A stretch of DNA of 64,000 nt from Tanytarsus gracilentus (lineage: Eukaryota; Arthropoda; Insecta; Diptera; Chironomidae). Every line of letters begins with the position of its first letter. Positions within the stretch are counted from its first letter, which is position 1. This document shows, piece after piece, positions 37,094 to 48,228 of this stretch. The notes beneath the pieces are model-generated. The model had not been told where the DNA came from, ran no database searches, and worked only from the letters and a program-made list of their open reading frames with translations. The position numbers were made by a program, and so were the translations under genes. The stretch lies in NCBI GenBank assembly GCA_038502055.1, contig JAXRKN010000044.1, forward strand, positions 9,511,501-9,575,500. Reading direction: 5' to 3'.

Positions 37094-38145
37094 ATGAACA
37101 AGAGAAAAATGTTGCCAGAATATCAAAGACTTAAACAGGAGGAGGACGAGAGGGGAGAAAGCACGAATAAATATGGACAATTTAGAGTCAGCATTGGACG
37201 ATTCTCGCTCTATACAGTGTCACTACCACTTTTTGCTTTCATCTTTTGCGTGGCCTACTCTTTAATATTTTACTTCGAACAATCAACTTCAACACATTGT
37301 CACACATGGAACTACCTTCCATCGATATCGGCCGCAATTGGAAGCTTTCAACCACAGGCAATCGTGTGGCAGGTTTCAATAGTCATACACTTTATTCCAC
37401 GCTTGATCGTGACATGGATGAACTACAAATTTCTTCATCGGGTAGTCAAAAGAAATCTTCATCAGGTCGCTAATGTGGCCATTGCCTTTAACTTGGTCGA
37501 AAATGTTTGCCTTTTAGGCCTCTCGCTCTATGATTCGACAAATTTCTATGGTATGTCACATGTCATGTTATTTTTAGAAAGCTCTCAATTGAAAATTTTA
37601 TCCTCATCAGATTACCATAAAGTGTTTTTCTGTACATTCATTGTTACATCGGAAATTTACATGATGTTGAGCTATTTTCTATGCAAGCACGGTCGACGAG
37701 ATGCTGTCATGAGCCACATCGAGTCCAAATCTTTACAGCTTAAGCGAAATTTATTTATCATCAACGTTGTCTCGATCCTGCTTGCCTCATATTTCTTCGT
37801 ACGACACAATGACCATTGTGAGGGAGGAAGTGAGTATAGTGGAATTTTTCATTTAAATGAACAAAGAACCCAAGTGAGGGCATTTGAAATTTCTTTGAGT
37901 TATTAAATAATATTTTCAAAAAAAAAATCAAGTGCCATCACATGCATTCGTTTTAACGATTCATAATTATTTGTGTATTTAACAAACAACTTTATTCTTT
38001 TACAGTTTACACACTCTTCGCGTTCTTTGAATATATAGTTGTGCTAACCAACATGGCCTTTCATGTAACATCGATTTATGATTTTCATGAACAGCATTTA
38101 GTGTTTGACATGCAATCCCTCAACTTAAAGATTCATTATCAATAG
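37094..38145 (+). CDS. PGAP2: Post-GPI attachment to proteins factor 2 (Frag1/DRAM-type membrane protein)
   Basis: Multi-pass Golgi/ER protein needed for lipid remodelling of GPI anchors. Exons 37094-37550, 37611-37829 and 38006-38145 give 271 residues. Hydrophobic spans: LYTVSLPLFAFIFCVAYSLI, WQVSIVIHFIPRLIVTWMNY, VANVAIAFNLVENVCLLGL, VFFCTFIVTSEIYMMLSYFL, LFIINVVSILLASYFFV and LFAFFEYIVVLTNMAFH. The motifs NYLPSISAAIG and HCEGG are characteristic of the family. The first intron is exactly 60 bases with no stop in frame, so intron retention would add 20 residues. AATAAA at 38212-38217. Start is the first ATG after an in-frame stop (MNKRKM). Confidence 0.9.
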
Positions 38146-38798
38146 AAGAAGAAATTAAATTTTTGTTGTATGTCCGTAACGAAGCGCAAAATTAACGATT
38201 TATACTAGGCAATAAACAAAATCATGCGTTACAAGACTTCGAAGTGTGTATATAGGAAAAGAAATTGAACAGTTATTCTCATTGCTGCAAAGTAACTGTG
38301 AATTTAATGTGTAAAAAATAAAATTTTTCTTTACTCTTAGCTCTCGGCTACTGAACTGTTAAATTATAAAAATAATTATTGCAATAGTTGTTTTACAAAA
38401 AAATTAATTAGAACTATAGATTTTATATATTAAAAATATTTAACAAAAAAAAATGATCAAAAACTTTAAAGACAAAGTGGTTAGCTAATTTTTTTAATTA
38501 AAATATAAAACAGATCAGATGATTATTTGGTACCTTTGGAAAAAATTAAATATTTTTTCTCTCAGAAAATTAGAAAACAAAAAATTTGTACATTCTTGAG
38601 AAACATAACAATTGCTAGTGCTATAGCATAAAATATTAATTTATAAAAGTGGACAAGCGTGATGAAATTTTCTTCATTACAACTTAAACTAGAAAAAAAT
38701 CATTGCACGAATAAAATTGAATCTAAAAAAATTTTAGGCTTTGAGAAAAACGTTTAAAAAAACAAGATTCTGTTTTAGTTTTTGATATTTTGACTTTT
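38146..38798. other. Convergent 3' region PGAP2 / L2HGDH
   Basis: 653 bases, strongly AT-rich, between two converging stop codons. Holds PGAP2 polyadenylation signals (38212-38217 and near 38317). No coding frame. Confidence 0.55.
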
Positions 38799-41700
38799 CT
38801 AATCGTGACGTTTGACGAACCTGAAGGAGCTTTCGACTTTGTCGGCAATCATCTTTGCAATGGATAAACTGGAAGTAGCGCCTGGCGATGGAGCGTTGCA
38901 GCTAAAGATAAATTTTTAGTTCAACAATTCGAGAGATGAAAATATTGTATTTACCAATGAAGAATTCTTGTTCCAATATCTCCTTCGCCATATTCAAAAA
39001 TAAAGTCATCGACCAATGATCCGTCAGCTCTTAATGCCTGTGCTCTTACTCCAGCTGGACCGCTATGAACATCCTTGACAGTTATTTCGGGAATATATTT
39101 TTGAAGTTCCTTAACTTGAAGCGATGGTACTAGCGACTGGGTTATTTCTTTAATACCGGCTCCAATATAGCGAGTTGCCATGCGTATCAAACCTTTAAAA
39201 ATATAAAAATAATGATTATACTTTAGATCCATGTCAATTTAAACTCACCTGGATATTTTAAGGCATCGAAAAGTTCAAAGAGATTAATGTCAGTCCATTT
39301 GTAGCCTTCACGTTTAAAGGCGAGCACCGCGTTTGGACCCAACCAAACAGATCCATCCATGCGTGGAGTAAAGTGCACTCCCAAAAATGGGAAACGAGGA
39401 TCAGGAACAGGATAAATATTACCCTTCACCATGTGTGTCTTGTTAGGATTCAACAGCAAGTATTCTCCTCTAAATGGAACAATTTTTGGTGGATTTTTAT
39501 TTCCAGTCAGTGCAGCAATCTTGTCAGCTTGTAGGCCGCCACATGTTAAAATGTAGCGTGAGGTGATCTGTTGGTTTTTCTTGTCAACCAAAGTTACAGG
39601 AAACTCGGCATCGTTCACTGTTGGATTAAAATTTTGCACCTCATAATCGAGGAATATTTCCCCGCCAGCAGCTTTGAAATCTTTAGCATAATAATTGGTG
39701 ACGAGAGCCCAATCGACAATGCCGGTGTGAGGTGAATGAATGGCCATTGTTCCTCGACAATATGGCTCAATGCTTTTGATCTCCTTTCCATCGATTAATC
39801 TTAAATCTCGTACTTGATTTTTCAATCCACGCTCGTACAATTCCTTAAAAAAAGAAAAAAGTCGTTAAAGCATAAAAATTCAAATTCAAAAGCTCTTTTT
39901 TTTTCTCAGTTTTTATCCCTTCAGTGAAAAGAAAAATGATTATAACCCACTTGTGGGTGTTGCCGCGTAGGCTATCGTATCAGTTCAGCATTTTTGAAAA
40001 AACAGACGGACGGACATGTGAGCATACAAGCGTTACACCACTTTGTGAGGGTTACGCTAAAAACAGAAAAAATTACTAAGAACGTCAAATGATTAATTAA
40101 GTGTAAAATATGATGAAAATTCTCATTCTATTGGCATTTTCCATCATCTTAACAAACGCAAGGAAGCATCATCTTGAAATTAGGGTAAGAAAAGCTCAAA
40201 TTCACGCTTGAATTTGCGAAAAATTGAAATTGATTTTTTTCTCACCCTTTCTTCGTCTCATCATCAACCACCATAATCACGAACTTTGAAAAACAGAATG
40301 ACATACGCCAATACATTTCGTTAAGTTCGTTTGGCTTTTATAAGCAAGCTCATCTAATTGTAAGAGTATCAGAGTTTAAGTTAGCGTATGGATTCGAGAA
40401 TAAAATTGTAAGTAGTTGTCAACCTTCTCGCTCGACTCTAATCATTTTATCATTATAAAACTTAATTTAGTTTGGTCTGAGTCTTGATAAAACGATATCA
40501 GATGCCATGCGTCAGAACACTGATCTCCATCAGGATCGATGCTTTCTCGAAGAGAATAAGTCAATGATGCCAACGAACGAGCCAGCACTATTTTTTGTTA
40601 TGAATTTCATCAAAGAAAAGTGAGTGTAAAAAATGTTTTCTGGCTTAAATAATCAATAAAATTTTTGTTTATGCTACCAGAGTGAATATAAAATGCTCGC
40701 AAAATTGGCGCAACATGGATGTTTTTGAGGAGTTCAAAAAAGAACTGCACAGTAAGATGAAAAGTAATTAATATTCCGCAAAGTTAATGATTTATTTTAT
40801 AGCGGAACCCGTCCCTTACAACAATGGATCGTACGAGTGTAATATTAACCCGCTAACGTTAACTAAAACTAAAGCTGACGATGACACCTACATGACATAC
40901 GAATTTAATTTCGTGATGTATGTGAACACGGAAGATGACGAAGGATTGTACAATCTGTATTTCCATGCGTGCCCCAACTACGATTCAGATCCATCAAAAA
41001 CATATTTGTTGAATTTTAACGTGGACATTGAGGAGAACAACAATGGAAACTTTCTTTCGGCAACAGAAATGCCACTTCCCCTTCTTTACTTTATGATGTC
41101 AGTCCTTTACTTCCTTTCGGGACTCTTTTGGGTGTATGTGTTGAGAGGAAGCAAGCATCCAGTGTTTAAAATTCACCTCCTAATGGGCGTCTTAGTGTTT
41201 CTAAAGTCACTCTCACTCATGTTTCATTCAATAAATTTTCACTACATCGAAACGCGTGGCGAGCCTGTCGAAACATGGGCAGTACTCTATTACATCACAC
41301 ATCTCCTCAAAGGAGCATGTCTCTTCATCACAATTGTCCTAATTGGCACTGGTTGGACTTTTATCAAGCACATATTGAGTGATAAGGATAAAAAGATTTT
41401 TATGATTGTGATTCCACTTCAAATTCTTGCAAACATAGCCGAGATTATTTTAGATGAATCGGAGCAAGGAAGTCTTGAACATTCGACATGGCGCGACATT
41501 TTTATCCTAGTCGATTTGCTATGCTGTGCTTCAATTCTATTTCCTGTCGTCTGGTCAATTAGACACTTGCAAGAGGCGTCATCAACCGATGGAAAAGCAG
41601 CATCAAGTCTCAAGAAATTGAAATTATTCCGCCAATTTTATATCATGATCGTTTGTTACATTTACTTTACGAGAATTATAGTGTAAGTTGTTCAATCTAA

Positions 41701-43116
41701 TCAGTTTATGCAATATATTAAGTTGATTATTTCATTATAGATTTCTACTAAAAATCACAGTCCCGTTCAAGTACGCGTGGTTGGATGAGCTGTTCAAAGA
41801 GCTCGCAACTTATGTATTTTTCATTCTCACCGCCTATAAGTTTAGACCAATTTCTCAGAGCCCCTACTTCAATATTCGCGACCTAGAAGACGATGACGAC
41901 GAGGTTGAGATTTTAACACAAACTGGTTTCACTGAAAACATTCGGAATGTCACGAACCGATCACTTATTGTACCGACTTCAATCGAATCATACAACGAAG
42001 ATGAAAAAGAGAATTTAATTAGCAAACGAGAATCGAGTCATGAGTATGACTAAAATCCAATTTAGGACTCTACAACCATTTTTATCACTGTCTGTTGATC
42101 AAAAAAAATTACTCTTATCGTTCGAAAGAAATTATCTTTATCGTGCTTATATCATGTCAAGCACGTTGTAGGCTATTAGAGAGTAAAAATTTTGTGTGAT
42201 TCTGACTTTTGTACATAAAAATATGAATGAAATTTTACCAAATAAAAGAAGATCGCTTTAGAAGAATGCTTTTTTTTAAATATCGTTACATAACTCGAAA
42301 GAGAAAATTTTAACTTAATTTAAATAACTGCTTACAAGTAACCAAAAGAAGAAAGAGATTTATACAAAAACAAAAGTTGTTTTCGAAAATAATTTCATTA
42401 TCAAGTGTAAGAATTTGAAATTGCGTATACACACACGAGCGCATGTATGAGATGAAGAAATAATAATATTTTATACATGTTAATGAAAATCAAGGACAGT
42501 TTTGCTCTCGAAGAGAATGAAAACGAGAGAGATAAATAAATAATTATCATGATATTCCCGCATGAACATTGTAATGAGATGAATGACGATGGGAAAAAGA
42601 AAGTGGCGATAACTAGATATACTTGTCGGGCGTGCGACAAATTTAATGACATAAGTCATATATGTTCACTGATAATTACTGACCTTTAATCGCTCCTCTT
42701 CAATTTTATTCGTCGCCACAATGAGCTTTCCAACTTTCTTGTAAGGAATTTTTTTTTCGTCGCAGTACTGGTAAGTCAATTTCAATCCTTCGACACACAA
42801 CTTAGCCTTAAGACTTCCCGGCTTATAATAAATTCCTGCATGAATGACTCCGCTGAAAATAGAAGATCATGCTGACTGTCGACATAAATTTGGATTTATT
42901 TATAGCCAACCTGTTATGCCCGCTCTGATGGTACGCGAGCTTTTTTTCTTTTTCCACAATTGCAATTTTCAGCTGCGGATGACGATTGAGAATTTCTCTG
43001 GCACTGGCGACACCAACAATACCACCGCCAACCACAACAAGATCGAAATTCTTGACATTCAGCGAACTTGAACTAAATTTTCTAAATCCACTAGACACTA
43101 TGCAATGACGCAACAT
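38799..43116 (-). CDS. L2HGDH: L-2-hydroxyglutarate dehydrogenase, mitochondrial
   Basis: FAD enzyme that oxidises L-2-hydroxyglutarate to 2-oxoglutarate, clearing a by-product of malate dehydrogenase. Exons 42911-43116, 42684-42852, 39249-39843, 38955-39192 and 38799-38901 give 436 residues. The N-terminus MLRHCIVSSGFRKFSSSSLN is a mitochondrial presequence; FAD Rossmann motif VVVGGGIVGVASA (about 28-40); then KLAYHQSGHNSGVIHAGIYY, PHTGIVDWALV, CGGLQADKIA, PFRGEYLLL and the C-terminal CNAPSPGATSSLSIAK. The third intron (39844-42683, 2,840 bases) is far longer than the others (about 60 bases) because it hosts a complete GPR107-type gene on the + strand and a short Helentron-like element. Confidence 0.95.
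39944..40060 (+). mobile_element. Helentron-like element, short copy (117 bp)
   Basis: Left 26 bases differ from the long copy (32002) at only two positions; right end GCATACAAGCGTTACACCAC onward matches the long copy with a two-base insertion (GA) before GGGTTACGCTAA. The minisatellite interior is missing and only a stub of the GGAC array remains. It lies within the L2HGDH intron and ends 49 bases before the ATG of the nested gene. Confidence 0.75.
40110..42053 (+). CDS. GPR107/GPR108-type seven-pass Golgi membrane protein (nested gene)
   Basis: Lung seven-transmembrane (Lu7TM) family protein of the Golgi/trans-Golgi network. Exons 40110-40184, 40297-40407, 40471-40619, 40681-40751, 40803-41682 and 41741-42053 give 532 residues, close to GPR108. 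A signal peptide (MMKILILLAFSIILTNA) is followed by a luminal domain starting LEIRNDIRQYISLSSFGFYK, containing YNLYFHACPNY, and then seven hydrophobic spans beginning PLPLLYFMMSVLYFLSGLFW, with GWTFIKHILSDKDKKI in the middle and FFILTAYKFRPISQSPYF at the end. The cytosolic tail is acidic (DLEDDDDEVEIL). AATAAA at 42241-42246 lies inside the host intron, so the gene is a self-contained unit read opposite to L2HGDH. Confidence 0.9.
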
Positions 43117-43554
43117 TTTCGACGGCACTGAATTCACTTACTATTAAGTAATTTATTTGTCAATCAATAAGGGCTAATCAGCTCCAGATAAAGAAGTTAA
43201 ATTAATTTTTTTGCTTCCTAAAGTATTTTGAGTGTCGAGTGTGTGGAGAGCAATAACATTGAGACGAGGGAGGGAAAGCTCTTGGAAAATTTAACTTAAA
43301 ATTGCAGTAATTTCTAAGAAATGAGTTTAATTTTAAATTTTTAAAGTTTAAACGAAGTTAATGTAATGAAAATATGCTGTCGTTAATTAATAAACCTAAA
43401 ATTACAATTAAAATCATCTTGACAGAGTGAAACTACCCTCGATTAAAATTGAGAGAGAGAATTTGACGAATGTGTGCGTAAAGTCCAAATGACCAATTTA
43501 AAAAATCTTTTTAACTGAAACTTATGATTTATTTAATTTTTAATCTTTCACAAC
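43117..43554. other. Intergenic region L2HGDH promoter to WBP4 3' end
   Basis: 438 bases. Contains the L2HGDH upstream region and the WBP4 3' UTR, both minus strand. AT-rich, no other feature seen. Confidence 0.5.
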
Positions 43555-44631
43555 TCACGAGTCATCGTTTGTTCGACGGATGTTTCGATTGCCAATTTTT
43601 CTCTTTTTAAACGTACTTGGCACCGCATCGGAATCAATCGAGACTATTGTCTTTTCCTTGAATTTCTTAACAGGAGGCTCTTCCGGTTGTATGCATGCTA
43701 CGGGATAATACTCAACATGTTGCTTCGGAAGTTCCAAATCAATTGGCTTCTCTTCTGGTTGATCTTCAACAGTTTCCCATTTTCCAATTGGTTGCGCTCC
43801 GTAGGCTTCAAAACAAGTAGTGTAGACATCAGAGGGTTCATTTTCCTCTTTCGGTTTCGCTTCTTTAGTAATTTTTCGAAACTTTTTAAATTGTTCCCGT
43901 TTATATTTTGCAGCGAGCTCTTCTGCATTTTCCACATGATATTGACGGTCTTTTTTCTGATGTTCTTCTTGCTGTTCGATAGCAATTTTGTTGAGTTTTT
44001 CATATTCTTTTAATGTCATGAAACCTTCCTTTGGCTTGTGCCATATGGATTCTATTTAAAAGTCAAAAATTAAATGAAATTAAACTCAATTTTAAATAAC
44101 TCACCGTTAGTTTTGACATTCCAGTAGTAAGTGTATCCTTCATCAGTTTTAGCTTCACACCAGAGCGATGGATTTTCAGTTGCCGCGACGGATGCCGTTG
44201 ACGAAACACCCTTCCGTGTACTCGGACCCTCATCATCGTCATAAAATGGCAATGCCATCGGATCAACGGCCTTCGATGATGGAGGCACGCCTCTTGCTGT
44301 TCCATCGCTTAGATCCTTAGCATAAGATTTCATGGCAGCTTCATTAATTTTCCTCAACTCATCGTCGAGTTTACTTTGAGCTTTTCTATCCGCATCACTT
44401 TTCTTCCCAATTTCGTTAATTCTCTTTTGTACATTAGCTTGATGTCGCTTGCCATTGTTGTGGAATTCAACGCTCTGTTTGAACAAAAAAAAATTTGGTT
44501 ATTTATATTTTCAATTAATTAGTTTTATTTTTTTACAAATTTCTCAATTTATTCTCACCGGTTTATTGTCAGTTATCCAACATTTGCAAAAATCGCAAAA
44601 TATTCGATCTTGAGATTTCCAATAGTCCGCC
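43555..44631 (-). CDS. WBP4: WW domain-binding protein 4 (FBP21), spliceosome B-complex factor; first exon not found
   Basis: Splicing factor that contacts U1/U2 and B-complex proteins. Exons 44559-44631, 44105-44474 and 43555-44051. The coding start must be split: an upstream exon ending in AT would supply the Met of MADYWKSQ, giving 313 residues; that exon was not located. Residues 1-36 form a U1-type (matrin) zinc finger: FCDFCKCW with Cys13/Cys16 and EFHNNGKRH with His30/His36, the standard start of FBP21. A coiled helix (about 37-80) and one WW domain follow (about 127-158: PSLWCEAKTDEG, YTYYWN, ESIWHKP), then a Lys/Glu-rich helix and a basic end (FKKRKIGNRNIRR). Vertebrate FBP21 has two WW domains; only one is seen here. 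Confidence 0.88.
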
Positions 44632-45134
44632 CTGCACACGTCCGACGATGATTCAATAAGCAAAATAGAAAAATATCGAGGGAAAGAAAAAAAATTAAAA
44701 TTTATAGATAGGAAATCTATCTTTTAAAAGACATCACGCGCACACTATTTCTCAAAGGCAGAAATGCATGAAGAAATCATAAATCTAATTCGCAGCGCTC
44801 ATTTATTTTTAACAACATAAATATTTCGTATAACATATGAGAAAATCAAAATAACATTCATCTCTTCTCGTTCACATCACATTATTAAACTATATATTCA
44901 TTTTTTTCACATTTAATATTATTCTATTGAGAGGGATTTTGAGGTTTTTACATTTTCATATCGAGCAAATTTCTTTTTCCGCTATATATTGCATTTTGCT
45001 CGCCTATGAAAATACTAATTGGGTCATTGAACTAAAAACCTGGATATATATAAACTTTAAAATGTACAACATTAGGCATAGGAAAAAATAACATTTTATG
45101 GAGTGCATTTTATAAATCAATACAGTAAAAGTTT
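44632..45134. other. Region upstream of WBP4 and downstream of CAMKMT
   Basis: 503 AT-rich bases that should contain the missing WBP4 first exon (ending AT, then GT) and the CAMKMT 3' UTR. Candidate AT|GT points exist (for example near 44733 and 44880) but none has a strong donor. Confidence 0.4.
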
Positions 45135-46274
45135 TCACTTTTTTGCGTGGGAAATTTTCAAGAGAATTGGATAGTGAATGTCTTCGTTGTAGTAGCTACA
45201 CGTTAGGAACTTCTGATGCCGATCCCAAATCTCTTTATTGTAATACGTCATAATCTTACAGTGGAGATTCTTTGCAATGCATTTCTTGATAAAAGAGTTC
45301 ATTGAATTTCCACGTTTCGGCGCTATGACTAAGGCCGTTCCGCTCGGCGAGAGGAAGTAACATATGCTATCGACGAGAGCAACACGTGAGTCTTCAAAAA
45401 ATAAACAATCCGCACAGAGGATGAAATTATATTTTTGTCTCTCTAATGGACATTGAATAGCCGAGTTTTCCCATCGAAGAACTATATAGTAAATAAAAGA
45501 TGTGTGAAAAAAAAGTGAGTGACGAAAAGACAAAGTGAGAGGTGACAGGGGATGGTAGTTAAACTCATTTAAAAAATATATTGACCAATAAGTTAAGCTA
45601 TTGAAAATTTAAAACGTTCCATCCCTTGCAATCCACCCAAAATTATGCGAACCTGAACATTTCATGAAACAATTTTTAAAATCGTTTAAAATAATGGATT
45701 TTTTTACATTTTTGACGGCTATGTCGTTTCCGTCACTCAGATGAACAGCGAATGCATTACTATATTTTGCTATCATGAGCGCACTTAGACAAAACATTCC
45801 GCCACCAAGTTCGAGCACCCAGGCGTTATCAAATATCGGCAAATTGTCCATTGCGTAATGACTTAGTGCCGCCTCCGAGGCCCACAATGATAGGTTTCCA
45901 GTATTATTGAATCCAATTAAATCCTTCACCGACCACAATTTTTCTATATGCACATTGCACTCATATCGATTCGAATCGACGTCGAGTCTAATTTTATAAT
46001 TATTTTTATCGTCTTTCGGTTCAATTTTGACGAACTCAAATCCACTAAAGTCTTGCGACATATTGCTCACGACATTAATCGGCGACACAGAGAGTTGTTT
46101 TTTCACGAGATTGTCGTCAACATCATCACAGCATTCACGTTTCGATTCCGATAGGATAGCTCGCGCCAAAAGTCTCCATCGATTCTTAGCATTTTGTTTT
46201 CTTATCGCAACATCTTTCACTGACTTGTTACTTTTCGACAACAATTCACATTCATCGTCGGCTTTCTCTGTCAT
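45135..46274 (-). CDS. CAMKMT: Calmodulin-lysine N-methyltransferase
   Basis: SAM-dependent class I methyltransferase that trimethylates a lysine of calmodulin. Exons 45653-46274 and 45135-45481 give 322 residues, about the length of the human enzyme. Motifs: FNNTGNLSLWASEAALSHY (the W-P-type motif before the fold), SAM-binding motif I VLELGGGM (about 153-160), VHLSDGND (motif II) and the family motif LRWEN ... FILCADCLFFED, ending HYPILLKIS. The donor of the single intron is GTTCGC, a weak match to the consensus, chosen because it alone keeps the frame into VLRWEN; a better donor with different exon ends cannot be excluded. The ATG at 46274 is the first in frame. Confidence 0.88.
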
Positions 46275-47493
46275 AATTTTCCTCACTGGACACACCGTGA
46301 ATATCAGCTACTTTTCACACTCTTAATAAAAATATTTTCTTAATGTAATAATGCTGCTTGCTGCTGTTTTATTCAACTGAATCTATCGACTGACGAGTGT
46401 TAAATTTAAAACGATCGTATTTTTAGTTTTTCCTTTTCTTTCATTTCAGACTTTTCTTTTCTTTGAATTTCACATCTCTTTTTTTTCTTCTAAGTCTCGT
46501 TGCTTTGCTGGCATTTTCGAACTATACTCAATTGTTTCGCCAATAAACAAAAAATTTGCTTTTTGCGCTGAGCACTCACAACTCTCGAGTGCGAGAGAAT
46601 ATTGCTTTTAAATCGAATATCAAGTGTGAAAGAAAAGCGAATTGTTTTTCTCTGTTGGTTAGCGCGTTCGCGTCATTATAGGAAAAAAACAGCAGAATGT
46701 GAGCATTCTTTACTGGCTCAAGAAGTGCTGTTACTTGTCACGTGTCTGCTTTGGAATTTTCTTTCTGATCAAAGGAAAATTTTGTGTATTTAACCGGCTG
46801 AATGTTATACACACGCTTATAAACTTTTGCTTATAAATTCTTACGAGAGACCACTTAATATTAAATTTATGAAAGAAATTTTTTAAATTATAAATTTAAA
46901 AAATTTGCATAATTTAATGCAAAAAGATTTCTGTCGCCTCAATCCTCAATCACCCCCCATCTCGTTTTCACGTTAATATGTCGTAAAACCTTAGGAGATG
47001 AAAACCGCACGGAAAAAAGTATATAAAGATGATGAGAAGAAAAGCCTCAACAACTCTCAGTTTATATTCTATTTTTGTAATTAATGTGTTTATGGTTATT
47101 TGTTATACTAATGATGATGATCATAAAAACAGCAGAAGCGTAGAGAGATGAAGATGAGCGAAAGTTCAAAAAAAATGTAAACACAGCGAAACTTTAGCAT
47201 GTAATCCATTGCACTCACATGATTTTCCAATTGTAGCTCTTTGTCTATGAGGTTATCAACAATTTAAACACTTTTACTTTATTAAATGTCTTGGTTTTTG
47301 CTTTTTAATTCATAAAAAACTTCGAATCGATTTCTTTTGTTTTGATTTAAATTTTTTGTTGTTGTTTCAGTTGCCGCTGAAAATTGTCCAAATGGACTTA
47401 AAATTTTCCGTTAAAAAATATTTCACACCAAAAACAAACAAAAATCTGAGTGAACTTTTGAACTTTTAATTTAAACTTTAAGTTAATTTAAGC
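46275..47493. other. Divergent intergenic region CAMKMT / unknown gene
   Basis: 1.2 kb, AT-rich, with short stretches of pyrimidine-rich sequence near 46430-46500 and a TATATAAAG at about 47020. It should contain the promoters of both flanking genes. The weak open frame near 46602-46793 has no recognisable features. Confidence 0.45.
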
Positions 47494-48228
47494 ATGGATC
47501 CTGCAACTGGAGAATTAATATCACGTTCTCAAGATGGTGAGCATGTCGCAGACACTAATGAAAGGAATGACATCATAGAAATTCAACAAGACTTTTTTGA
47601 GACAGAAGTTGAGTTGCCTCTGGATGAAAATAACAAGAATAAGCGAAAATCAGGAGTAATGCAGGTAAGAAACGAAAGCCGTAATACGAGTATTCCCTTT
47701 AAAAATTAAATCTTTATACAAATCGCAATTTATTTTTATAAAAAAAATCAGAACGCCTCTAAGAAAAAGCCTAAACAGACGAAAACTCTTGAAACTGATG
47801 ATCCTGTGATTCAACTTTATGCTTACAAAGCGGACTTGGCAATTCATGATTCACTCATCAAGAACAACAAAATTGTCTTGTGGCGTCGTGATGGAAGCTT
47901 TTTACTCGAAAAATTTGTTCGCAATGGCTCAACACTCACATTTAGTAGCACTAAACATTTTCGAACATGGAATGATATAAATGAAAGCTCCTTTTTGCCC
48001 ATCGCTGCTGTCGTTAAGTCAAAAGAACATGCTTTAGTTGTTGAGGTAGCTAATATCCCCGATATCGAGCGACAATGCTTGCTGGGAAATTTCAAGAAAC
48101 TCAATTTGGAGCCGCTCAAAAGCTACGCTGGAAACGATGAAAATGTTCCGAAGGAAGCAAACGAAGGGAAAGAAGAAGATGACTATTTGAATGTCGAGTA
48201 CATTGATGAACTTTTGGATGTGGAGTGA
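47494..48228 (+). CDS. Uncharacterised 215-residue acidic protein
   Basis: Two exons (47494-47664 and 47752-48228) with good splice sites (CAG|GTAAGA and TCAG|A) and a phase-0 join give 215 residues. I do not recognise the family. Residues 1-57 are acidic (ETEVELPLDENNKNK), followed by two basic clusters (KNKRKSG and KKKPKQTK) that could act as nuclear localisation signals. A compact region (about 70-160) includes VIQLYAYKADLAIHDSLI, KIVLWRRDGSFLLEKFVR and KHFRTWNDINESSF, and looks like a folded mixed alpha/beta domain. The last 35 residues are very acidic (KEEDDYLNVEYIDELLDVE). AATAAA follows at 48243-48248. Coding status is supported by the splice sites, start and nearby polyadenylation signal. 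Function unknown. Confidence 0.75.

Noticed and set aside
43687..44013. 108-codon + strand frame rich in Phe and Leu
   Set aside because: Reverse complement of the Lys/Glu-rich helix of WBP4; hydrophobic look is an artefact of complementing charged codons.
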